DNA of 64,000 bases from Glaciihabitans sp. (lineage in GTDB: Bacteria > Actinomycetota > Actinomycetes > Actinomycetales > Microbacteriaceae): assembly GCA_025463785.1 (NCBI GenBank), contig JAODBD010000009.1, positions 310,001-374,000 on the forward strand, written 5' to 3'. The position numbers and the translations under genes are program-made. Shown here piece after piece: positions 7,813 to 14,823 of this stretch (within the stretch, counting starts at the first letter, position 1; each line of letters begins with the position of its first letter). The notes under the pieces were generated by a model. The model searched no databases and was not told the origin of the DNA. It worked only from the letters and a program-made list of their open reading frames with translations.

Positions 7813-8853
7813 ATGACTACCGAACTACCGTCGCTAGAGGCCCGCGTCAAGCTTTACCAAATCGGTCAGGGCTTCGCGGCCCTGCAGTTCGTGCAAGCCG
7901 CGATCGACCTGAAACTGCCCGACGCACTGGGCGACGAGCCGCGTGGGATCGACGAACTCGCAGCGGCGGTCGGCGCCGATCCTGATGCCCTGGGCCGATT
8001 GCTCCGCGCGCTGAGCTGCATCGGATTCTTCGCCGAGGCGGGGAACGGGAAATTCCAGCACACCGAGTTGTCGAGCATCATCAGATCCGACGCACCCTGG
8101 GGAGCCGCGGACGTCATCCGGTTCGGCTGGATGCATGTGCCGATGACCGTGCTCGAGCACACCGCCGAGGCCGTGCGCACCGGAGAAGCCGCGTTTCCCA
8201 AGGTCTTCGGGACCAATGCGCAGAGCTACTTCGTCAATGACGATCCCGATGCGGGGGCGATCTTCAATCGGGCGATGACCGCAAATACCTTGCTGCTCAA
8301 CAACTCACCCGCTCTCGTCGAAGCGCTGAAACTCCCACCGGGCGAGACGGTGATGGACGTCGGCGGTGGCCATGGGCAGCTGCTCGTTCAATTGCTGGAG
8401 CGCTATCCGGCCGCGACCGGGGTGCTGCTCGAACTCGCGCAGATCGTGCCCGGTGTCGACGAGCGCCTGCGCGCCGGTGGGTCGCTGGCTGACCGGGTGG
8501 AACTCGTCGCCGGTGATTGCCGGGAATCCGTCCCAGGTGGCGCGAACACCTATTTGTACAAACACATGATGTACATGTGGGACGACGACACCGTGGCGCA
8601 GATCCTGCGCAATACCGCTGAGGCCGCGGACTCCGGATCGCGGGTCGTGGTGGTCGACATGCTGCTCGGCGCGGACAGCCCCTTCGAGGCGGTCTGCACC
8701 GCCGTGGATCTGCTGATGGTGCTGATGGGCGGCGGTAAGCGCCGCAGCGTGCAGGACTTCACCGCGCTGTTCGAGAAGGCCGGCCTCCGCTACCAGGGTG
8801 TGACGAGCATCGAGGGCGATCAGTCGGTACTTCTCACGGCTGTAGTGCCCTGA
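7813..8853 (+). CDS. SAM-dependent O-methyltransferase (DnrK-like family)
   Basis: 346 residues from ATG 7813, preceded by GGAG at 7-nt spacing; an ATG at 7795 lacks such a site. The N-terminal helical dimerisation domain (FAALQFVQAAIDLKLPDAL, DPDALGRLLRALSCIGFFAE) is followed by the Rossmann domain with the SAM motif VMDVGGGHGQ at about 180-189. The usual LHDW catalytic segment is changed: the sequence reads KHMMYMWDDD, so the conserved His is Tyr254 and the following Asp is Met255. The enzyme may therefore methylate without a general base, as suggested for DnrK, or may have been adapted to another reaction. It follows the SnoaL-like gene by 26 nt. Confidence 0.9.
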   Translation: MTTELPSLEARVKLYQIGQGFAALQFVQAAIDLKLPDALGDEPRGIDELAAAVGADPDALGRLLRALSCIGFFAEAGNGKFQHTELSSIIRSDAPWGAADVIRFGWMHVPMTVLEHTAEAVRTGEAAFPKVFGTNAQSYFVNDDPDAGAIFNRAMTANTLLLNNSPALVEALKLPPGETVMDVGGGHGQLLVQLLERYPAATGVLLELAQIVPGVDERLRAGGSLADRVELVAGDCRESVPGGANTYLYKHMMYMWDDDTVAQILRNTAEAADSGSRVVVVDMLLGADSPFEAVCTAVDLLMVLMGGGKRRSVQDFTALFEKAGLRYQGVTSIEGDQSVLLTAVVP

Positions 8854-8943
8854 GCGGGCCGTCTCGAGTCGGCCACCAGCGCGCTACTAGCCGCGTACCG
8901 GATGGTCCTGGACAGAGGACCGATCACACACCAGGAGAGAGAC

Positions 8944-9192
8944 ATGGCGACACTGACCATCGATCGATTGAAGGACATGCTGCGCGTCAGCGCGGGCGAA
9001 GACATGACATCACCACTCGGCGGGGACATCACCGACAAAACCTTTGCCGACCTCGGCTACGACTCGTTGGCGATGCTGGAGACAGCCGCACTCATCAACC
9101 GTGAATTCGGCGTCGACATCACCGGTGAGATCGGCGAGCTTCCGACGCCGGGTGCGCTGGTGAGCCGGGTCAACAGCAGCCTCGCCGCCTGA
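8944..9192 (+). CDS. Type II polyketide synthase acyl carrier protein
   Basis: 82 residues from ATG 8944, preceded by AGGAGAGAGAC. The phosphopantetheine site is Ser41 in FADLGYDSLAMLETAALI, the wording typical of ACPs from aromatic minimal PKSs rather than fatty acid synthase ACPs. It would carry the growing poly-beta-ketone chain. In most clusters this gene follows the KS-alpha and KS-beta genes, but here it sits between a methyltransferase and a ketoreductase, and no ketosynthase lies anywhere in the window. A small hairpin (GGTCCT/AGGACC, 8905-8922) lies in its 5' leader. Confidence 0.95.
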   Translation: MATLTIDRLKDMLRVSAGEDMTSPLGGDITDKTFADLGYDSLAMLETAALINREFGVDITGEIGELPTPGALVSRVNSSLAA

Positions 9193-9214
9193 TCGATTGC
9201 AGGGAGAACAGACC

Positions 9215-9994
9215 ATGGGTGACTCACGTATCGCATTCGTCACCGGAGCCAGCAGCGGTATCGGACTGGCGGTGACCCGCATGCTCGCGGAACAAGGTTT
9301 CGCGGTGTACGGCTGTGCCCGCAATGCCGGCAATATGGCCTCGGCGGTCGCGGACCTGGTCGCCGAGGGCCTGGATGTCTCCGGCGGCCCGTGTGATGTG
9401 ACCAGTGCCGACAGTGTGCGAGAGGCCGTTGCCGCGGCCGTGGCCAGGTATGGCCGCATCGACGTGCTGGTCAATAACGCGGGCCGCGGCGGCGGCGGGG
9501 AGATCGGCAAGCTCGACGAAACGACCTGGCTCGATGTCGTGAACACGAACCTCAACGGCGTCTTCCGGGTCACTCACGAGGTGGTGGCCCGCGGTGGAAT
9601 GGGCGCCGGCGACTACGGGCGGATCATCAATATCGCGTCGACGGGAGGTAAGCAGGGCGTCATCTATGCCTCGCCGTACTCGGCGTCCAAACACGGCGTT
9701 GTCGGGTTCACCAAGGCTGTCGGCCTCGAGCTCGCCAAGACCGGTATCACGGTCAACGCGGTGTGCCCGGGTTACGTCGAGACTCCGATGGCCGCGAAAG
9801 TGCGGTCGGGCTACGCGGACTTCTGGGGCGTCTCCGAACACGATGTTCTGGAGAAGTTCGAAGCGAAGATTCCGCTGGGCCGCTACTCGACGCCGGAGGA
9901 GGTGGCGGGACTGGTCGGTTACCTCGTCACCGATGCCGCTGCCTCCATTACGGCCCAGGCCCTCAATGTCTGCGGTGGCCTCGGGAATTACTGA
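9215..9994 (+). CDS. Type II PKS ketoreductase, ActIII-like SDR
   Basis: 259 residues from ATG 9215 with AGGGAGAA upstream. The cofactor motif is TGASSGIG at 10-17 and the catalytic residues are Asn112, Ser142, Tyr155 and Lys159. The sequence follows the actinorhodin C9 ketoreductase through STGGKQGV, PYSASKHGVVGFTKA, GITVNAVCPGYVETPMA and the ending QALNVCGGLGNY. Like ActKR it would reduce one ketone of the ACP-bound chain with NADPH and fix the first ring. The ActKR P94-G95-G96 motif, linked to stereocontrol, is Gly92-Gly93-Gly94 here. It sits 22 nt after the ACP gene and is surely co-transcribed with it. Confidence 0.96.
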   Translation: MGDSRIAFVTGASSGIGLAVTRMLAEQGFAVYGCARNAGNMASAVADLVAEGLDVSGGPCDVTSADSVREAVAAAVARYGRIDVLVNNAGRGGGGEIGKLDETTWLDVVNTNLNGVFRVTHEVVARGGMGAGDYGRIINIASTGGKQGVIYASPYSASKHGVVGFTKAVGLELAKTGITVNAVCPGYVETPMAAKVRSGYADFWGVSEHDVLEKFEAKIPLGRYSTPEEVAGLVGYLVTDAAASITAQALNVCGGLGNY

Positions 9995-10003
9995 GCGGCT
10001 GAG

Positions 10004-10061
10004 ACGAAGACCTTCCGCGTGGATGCACGAACTGCGTACGGAACACACTGTCGGTCTTCGT
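10004..10061 (+). promoter_or_regulatory. Large hairpin between ketoreductase and ferredoxin genes
   Basis: ACGAAGACC at 10004-10012 pairs perfectly with GGTCTTCGT at 10053-10061, and inside this TTCCG at 10013-10017 can pair with CGGAA at 10039-10043. The fold fills the 89-nt intergenic gap and ends 22 nt before the ferredoxin ATG, next to its AGAGAAGAGAAA leader. It could set relative expression of the two genes by partial termination or RNA processing. Confidence 0.4.
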
Positions 10062-10083
10062 TTCTCACCAGAGAAGAGAAACC

Positions 10084-10407
10084 ATGACCTACATCATTGG
10101 CGAGCCGTGCGTAGACGTGCTCGACAAGTCGTGCATCCAAGAGTGCCCCGTGGACTGCATCTATGAGGGCGGCCGGATGATGTACATCCATCCCGACGAG
10201 TGCGTGGACTGCGGCGCATGCGAACCCGTGTGCCCGGTCGAGGCGATCTTCTACGGAGACGACACTCCCGATGAGTGGAGCGAGTACGTCACCGCGAACC
10301 TGGACTTCTTCGACGAGCTCGGGTCGCCGGGCGGCGCGTCCAAGGTGGGCAAGGTCGACTACGACCCCCCGTTGGTCAGCGCGCTGCCGCCCAAGGGCGA
10401 TGGGTGA
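10084..10407 (+). CDS. 7Fe-8S type ferredoxin
   Basis: 107 residues with the FdxA layout: Cys9, Cys17, Cys21 and Cys25 for the first cluster region (C-x7-C-x3-C-x3-CI), and Cys40, Cys43, Cys46 and Cys50 for the second (C-x2-C-x2-C-x3-CP). This is a [3Fe-4S]/[4Fe-4S] protein that moves single electrons. In a tailoring cluster it may serve the P450 encoded on the opposite strand at 11629-12840, but it could also be the acceptor of an oxidoreductase such as KorAB. It is the last gene of the rightward unit and is followed directly by a strong terminator. Confidence 0.93.
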   Translation: MTYIIGEPCVDVLDKSCIQECPVDCIYEGGRMMYIHPDECVDCGACEPVCPVEAIFYGDDTPDEWSEYVTANLDFFDELGSPGGASKVGKVDYDPPLVSALPPKGDG

Positions 10408-10433
10408 ACTCGCCGAGCCAGGGCACGAAAACC

Positions 10434-10469
10434 GAAGCCGCGCCGACCTTCCCCGGTCGGCGCGGCTTC
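10434..10469. terminator. Terminator hairpin between ferredoxin and glycosyltransferase
   Basis: A perfect 15-bp stem (10434-10448 with 10455-10469) closes on the loop TTCCCC. It lies between the convergent ferredoxin gene (ends 10407) and glycosyltransferase gene (ends 10500) and can serve both. Confidence 0.85.
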
Positions 10470-10499
10470 CTGCTGCCCACAGTCGGGCTCTTGCTCGCA

Positions 10500-11621
10500 C
10501 TAGGTCGGGGCCCGCAGTCGCTCGGCCACTGCGCTCGGCGTTGCCAGGGCCGAGATCTCCGCGGCGAGTGCCCGCGCCGCCGCACCGTACGAGGGGTTGG
10601 CGAGCAGTTCGGTGGCTGCCTCACGAACCGAGGTGGGCGTTGCCGTATCCGGGGTGAGGCAGATCGCGGCGCCATAGGATTCCAGGGCCGCCGCAGTGAC
10701 GAACTGATCGGTGGCATTGGGCAGAATCACCTGTGGCACACCGGAACTCGCGGCGGACATCGATGTCCCCGAACCGCCGTGATGCACGACCAGATCGCAG
10801 CCGCTGATCGCCTGGGCGATCGGAATCCAGCCGACGTGCTGTACGCCGGGAGGGAAAGGCGTCAGCTGTGCGGCCTGGGCGGGATCCATGCCCACGATCA
10901 TCTCGACACCGGTGCTCGACAATTCCTCGAGGATCTTCCGGAACAGCTCGCTCTTCTCGGCCGCCCCGTGTTTCAGCAGCAGGCTGCCGAAGGTGACGAA
11001 GGCGCGCGGCTTCCCCGGTTCGCGGCGCTGCCACCGGGATAGGCGTACCGGTCCGTTGTAGGGCACGAACCGCATGGCGATCCCGTCCGGTGTGCCGGCA
11101 GGCCACAGTTGCCGAGGCGAGGGATGGATGACCAGATCGGGCGCCGGCAGCCGGGGATGCCCTCGGCGGCAGAGCTCGGCTTCGGCGCCGCGCCGAAACG
11201 CCGGGGCGAACGGGACACCCCACCCCAGCTCCACCCAGCGCACGCCGCAGCGCGTTGCGGCGAGCCGTCCGGCGAACTCGGCCGGTTCGCTGATCACCAG
11301 GTCAGGCTCGAACGCGCGGATCAGGTCTTCCATCGCGCTCACGGTGCGCGCCGCCAGGGCGCCCCAGCCGCGCCCGCTCGCCTCCAGATCCGCCGGCAGC
11401 GAATCGCCGAAGCTGGTGCACACACTCGCGTGCGCATACTCGGCCACGGGAATGTCGTGAATCACGATCGCGGGCAGGCCGGCGCCGGTGATGGTGTCCG
11501 CGAACGGTTCCGAGGTGGTGGCCACCAGCACCTCGTCGCCGCCGGTGCGAAGTGACCACGCCAGTGACACGGCCGGAAACAGATGCCCGACCAGCGGCAA
11601 GGTGGTGAAGAGAACCCTCAT
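10500..11621 (-). CDS. Glycosyltransferase, GT1 family (macrolide/anthracycline type)
   Basis: 373 residues from ATG 11621, preceded by GGTGAGGTAGGC. GT-B fold: the acceptor domain begins MRVLFTTLPLVGHLFP and contains VISEPAEFAGRLAA; the donor domain has AFVTFGSLLLKHG and the nucleotide-sugar motif VVHHGGSGTSMSAASSGVPQ. It would transfer a deoxysugar from a dNDP donor to the polyketide aglycone. It lies 7 nt after the P450 gene in the leftward unit epimerase-P450-glycosyltransferase. There is a second glycosyltransferase at 13630, so the product probably carries at least two sugars or one disaccharide. No P450-like helper protein of the DnrQ type is seen. Confidence 0.93.
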   Translation of the reverse strand: MRVLFTTLPLVGHLFPAVSLAWSLRTGGDEVLVATTSEPFADTITGAGLPAIVIHDIPVAEYAHASVCTSFGDSLPADLEASGRGWGALAARTVSAMEDLIRAFEPDLVISEPAEFAGRLAATRCGVRWVELGWGVPFAPAFRRGAEAELCRRGHPRLPAPDLVIHPSPRQLWPAGTPDGIAMRFVPYNGPVRLSRWQRREPGKPRAFVTFGSLLLKHGAAEKSELFRKILEELSSTGVEMIVGMDPAQAAQLTPFPPGVQHVGWIPIAQAISGCDLVVHHGGSGTSMSAASSGVPQVILPNATDQFVTAAALESYGAAICLTPDTATPTSVREAATELLANPSYGAAARALAAEISALATPSAVAERLRAPT

Positions 11622-11628
11622 GCCTACC

Positions 11629-12840
11629 TCACCACTTGACCGGAAGCGACCACACCCCGTACACGACCGAGCCTTCTTTGGTTCGGATGTCCGCGGCGGG
11701 GACGGCCAACTGCAGATTCGGGAATCGTTCGAAGAGTTTCGTGAGGACGATCTGCAGTTCGAGGCGTGCCAGATCGGCGCCGATGCAGTAGTGCGCACCG
11801 TGCCCGAAACCGAGGTGACGGCGGTTGCCGTTCGCCAGCACCAAATCGCCGGGATGCTCGAACGCGTTCGGGTCGCGGTTGGCGGTCAGGCTCAGGCAGA
11901 GGATCCCCTCGCCCTTCTTGATCGTCACCCCGTCGATCTCGATGTCCTGCAACGCCACTCGCGGAATGGCCAGATCGCCGATGGTGATGTATCGGACGAG
12001 CTCCTCGATTGCCGGTCCGATCAACGCCGGGTCCGCTTTGAGCTGCGCCAATTGGTCCGGATTCTGCAGCAGGGCCATGGTGGACAGCGAGATCATATTG
12101 GCAGTGGTCTCGTGCCCGCCGTTCATCAGGAGACGGCAGAGATTCACCAGATCACGCCGGGTGTACTCCTCTCCGGATTCTTTGTAGGCGACGATCGCGC
12201 GGCTGATCAGGTCATCGCCCGGTTCGCGCTCCTTCAGATCGACGAGCTTTTCCAGGTAGTTGCCGACTTCGACCATCGCGGCCTGCCGCTGCTCGGCATT
12301 GCTGTGGCCGCCGAGCAGGTTGGCGCCGTGCCTCGCGAAGAATTCGTGGTCTTCGTAAGGGACCCCGAGCAATTCGCAGATCATGGTCATCGGCACCGGG
12401 AGCGATACGATCTCGTGTAGATCGGCCGGTGATCCGGCGGCCTCCAGGGCGTCGAGGCGATCGTTCAGATTCGCCTCGATCTTCTCCCGCAGCATCTGCA
12501 CCCTCCGGTTGGTGAAGGTCACCGCGGCCTTGCGGCGGGTGGTGGTGTGCTCGGGCGCGTCGTATCCGATGAACGAGGTCTCGGTGCGGAACTCGGGCGG
12601 CGCGTGAAAATAGAACGGAAACTGCTCATGCTTCCGGGAGGAGCTGATCCGCGGGTCGGTCAGCAGCCCGCGAATATTGTCGTATCCGGTGACCGCCCAA
12701 ACATCCAGCCCGGTAATCAGTTTCACCTTGAATATCGACGATTGCTCCATCGCGGGCCCGTATTCGGCGGGCATCGAGAATGGGCACTTGCGCTTGTACG
12801 GAAATACCGATTGTTCGGCTGCCGCTTCGGTTGTCGTCAT
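11629..12840 (-). CDS. Cytochrome P450 monooxygenase
   Basis: 403 residues, the normal length for soluble actinobacterial P450s. The I-helix oxygen-binding segment is LLMNGGHETTANM, the ExxR motif is EELVR, and the heme-binding loop is FGHGAHYCIG with Cys352 as ligand. It would hydroxylate or epoxidise the aglycone or a sugar, receiving electrons from one of the two cluster ferredoxins. The usual AG in the I-helix is NG here, a tolerated variant. It lies between the sugar epimerase and the glycosyltransferase genes in one leftward unit. Confidence 0.96.
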   Translation of the reverse strand: MTTTEAAAEQSVFPYKRKCPFSMPAEYGPAMEQSSIFKVKLITGLDVWAVTGYDNIRGLLTDPRISSSRKHEQFPFYFHAPPEFRTETSFIGYDAPEHTTTRRKAAVTFTNRRVQMLREKIEANLNDRLDALEAAGSPADLHEIVSLPVPMTMICELLGVPYEDHEFFARHGANLLGGHSNAEQRQAAMVEVGNYLEKLVDLKEREPGDDLISRAIVAYKESGEEYTRRDLVNLCRLLMNGGHETTANMISLSTMALLQNPDQLAQLKADPALIGPAIEELVRYITIGDLAIPRVALQDIEIDGVTIKKGEGILCLSLTANRDPNAFEHPGDLVLANGNRRHLGFGHGAHYCIGADLARLELQIVLTKLFERFPNLQLAVPAADIRTKEGSVVYGVWSLPVKW

Positions 12841-12873
12841 CGTCCGCCCTCTCCAGTGGATGCGCCGAGGTCA

Positions 12874-13506
12874 TCACTGTGGGCTAGGGGAGGGCTTGAC
12901 CCGCGGTGGATCTGCACGCCGGGCGTAGTGCGCCAGGCATTCCCGGTAGGTCGGCAGGATTCCCTGGGCGGCCGCTTCGGCCAGGGTCGGCGCCTGTACA
13001 TCCTTGGCGGCGACGATCGGGTGCTCGTCCAACTTCCAGGGCAGGGCGAGATCAGGGTCGAACGGATCGATCTCGAAGGGTGTGCCGGCCACGTATTCGT
13101 TGTCGAACACGTAGCTCACGCAGGAATCGTCTGTGAGAGAAACGAATCCGTGCGCCATCCCATCCGGAATGAACACGGCCGTGCCGGACCCGGGATCCAG
13201 CAGGTTGGTGTCGAACGTGCCGAACGTCGGCGATCCCACCCGGACGTCGAGCACGACATCCAGCACGCCGCCGCGCACACAGGTCACATATTTGGCCTGA
13301 CCGGGCGGCAGACTCACCCCGTGCATCCCGCGCAGCACATTGCGGCGATTGACCGAGAAATTGGTCTGCACCGGCACAAAGCGATGGCCGGTGATCTCGG
13401 TGAATGTACTGGCCCGGAATGATTCGAAAAAGGCCCCCCGTTCGTCGGCATGGATTCGGGGTTGTATCCGGTAGGCGTCACGCACCGCCATCTCAGTGAT
13501 ATCCAT
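12874..13506 (-). CDS. dTDP-4-dehydro-6-deoxyhexose 3,5- (or 5-) epimerase, RmlC-like
   Basis: 210 residues from ATG 13506; the frame stays open far upstream but only as antisense of the next gene. Cupin-fold RmlC features are the N-terminal DERGAFFESF, RNVLRGMHG with catalytic His62, Lys72 in QAKYVTCVRGGVLDVVLDVR, and SPTFGTF. The enzyme inverts C3 and/or C5 of a dTDP-4-keto-6-deoxysugar on the way to an L-deoxysugar. Start context is weak, with ATG 13491 as an alternative. The upstream enzymes (dTDP-glucose synthase, 4,6-dehydratase) are not in the window. It shares the intergenic region 13507-13629 with the divergent second glycosyltransferase. Confidence 0.9.
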   Translation of the reverse strand: MDITEMAVRDAYRIQPRIHADERGAFFESFRASTFTEITGHRFVPVQTNFSVNRRNVLRGMHGVSLPPGQAKYVTCVRGGVLDVVLDVRVGSPTFGTFDTNLLDPGSGTAVFIPDGMAHGFVSLTDDSCVSYVFDNEYVAGTPFEIDPFDPDLALPWKLDEHPIVAAKDVQAPTLAEAAAQGILPTYRECLAHYARRADPPRVKPSPSPQ

Positions 13507-13579
13507 AAACCGGGCAATGTAGGCGGCCGTACCTGAGCGCCGCTGGGGTCGCGGACGGGCGAATGTCGCGCCCGCGGGT

Positions 13580-13608
13580 TCGGTGCCGGCTCGAGCCGGG
13601 CTCCAGCC
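13580..13608 (+). promoter_or_regulatory. Candidate SARP-binding array, three heptamers at 11-bp spacing
   Basis: TCGGTGC (13580), TCGAGCC (13591) and TCCAGCC (13602) start exactly 11 bp apart. A -10-like AACGCT begins at 13617, 8 bp after the last heptamer, and would place transcription start at about 13629-13630, on the first base of the glycosyltransferase ATG. That gene has no Shine-Dalgarno sequence, so a leaderless mRNA is predicted. The centre is palindromic (GGCTCGAGCC), and on the minus strand TGGAGCC and TCGAGCC are also 11 bp apart, so the array may serve the divergent epimerase unit too. Confidence 0.6.
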
Positions 13609-13629
13609 CGTGGTGCAACGCTTCGCGAC

Positions 13630-14787
13630 ATGAAGATTTTGGTCAGTACCGGACCGTCCCTGGGCCTCTATTGCCCCGTCGTTCCCATGGCCTGGGCCCT
13701 TCGAGCGGCAGGCCACGAAGTTCTGGTCGCCGTCCCCGAGACCATTGCGGCTGTCGTCAACGGCTCTGGGTTGCCCCACATTTCGACCTATGGGCCCATG
13801 CACATGCGTGAGGTCATGGCGCACGACAGGCAGGGCAATCCGATCGGGTTCGCCACCGCGGAGCCGCAGATGCTGGAGCAGGCGGGTCGCGGATTCGGCC
13901 GGCTCGCCGCGCGAACGCTGCCCGGTCTGCTCGATGTCGCCACGAGGTGGCAGCCCGACGTCATCCTGAGTGAGCCGCACGCCTATTCGGCGGGCATCGC
14001 GTCGCGGGTGCTCGGTGTGCCCTGGGTCGAGCACGGGGTCGGCCTCGGCTACTTCCGTGAGATGGACAAGTCCGGGGCGGCCGAGCTGGAGCCGGAATTG
14101 ACCGGGCTCGGATTCGCCGGGCTGCCGGACCCCGATCTCGTGCTCGAGCCGTGCCCGCGGTCGCTGCTGCCCGCGACCTCGAATCCCGGTACGGCAATGC
14201 GCTATGTCCAGTACGACCCGCCGGCGACCATCCCCTCCTGGGCGTTCGACGAACGCACCCGCCCCCGGCTGCTGCTGACCCTGGGGACCGTGGCCCCGGC
14301 GGCCGGCGGCGTGCGGGTACTCAAAGAACTGGTCAACGTACTGCCCAAGCTCGGTGTGGAGTTGGTGGTCGCGGTCGCCGATGATGTTGTCCCGCAGCTC
14401 GGTTCGCTGCCGGACGAGGTTATCGCCGCCGGGTTCCTGCCGTTGGCCGCGATCATGCCCTCCTGTGATCTGATCGTCCATCACTGCGGCGGCGGCTCCA
14501 CCATGGCGTCGATCCTGGCCGGATTGCCGCAGCTGCTGATCCCACAGCCCATTGTCGCCGAGCAGTACGACAGCGCGCGCCGCGTCACCGCTTTCGGCGC
14601 CGCACTGCAATTGGTGGATCAGCCGATCGACCCCGCCGTGGTCTTGGAGAACTGTGAGCGGCTGCTCACCGAGCAGTCCTTCGCCGACCGGGCGCACGAG
14701 CTTCGGGCGGAGGTGGCCGCCATGCCGACCCCGATCGAGGTGGTCAGCCAGATCGAGGACCTGGTTTTCGGTCTGGCTCGACTCTGA
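13630..14787 (+). CDS. Glycosyltransferase, GT1 family (second)
   Basis: 385 residues. GT-B fold with the acceptor domain opening MKILVSTGPSLGLYCPVVPM and containing VILSEPHAYSAGIAS, and the donor-binding motif LIVHHCGGGSTMASILAGLPQ. It is a paralogue of the enzyme at 10500-11621 but clearly diverged, so the two likely attach different sugars or act at different positions. No ribosome-binding site precedes the ATG; the predicted promoter would give a leaderless transcript. It is the first gene of a long rightward unit that includes the UvrA-like gene, sugar enzymes, acyltransferase and exporter. Confidence 0.93.
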   Translation: MKILVSTGPSLGLYCPVVPMAWALRAAGHEVLVAVPETIAAVVNGSGLPHISTYGPMHMREVMAHDRQGNPIGFATAEPQMLEQAGRGFGRLAARTLPGLLDVATRWQPDVILSEPHAYSAGIASRVLGVPWVEHGVGLGYFREMDKSGAAELEPELTGLGFAGLPDPDLVLEPCPRSLLPATSNPGTAMRYVQYDPPATIPSWAFDERTRPRLLLTLGTVAPAAGGVRVLKELVNVLPKLGVELVVAVADDVVPQLGSLPDEVIAAGFLPLAAIMPSCDLIVHHCGGGSTMASILAGLPQLLIPQPIVAEQYDSARRVTAFGAALQLVDQPIDPAVVLENCERLLTEQSFADRAHELRAEVAAMPTPIEVVSQIEDLVFGLARL

Positions 14788-14823
14788 ACCGCGACATCCC
14801 GACATCGAATCAGGCAGGGGCAC

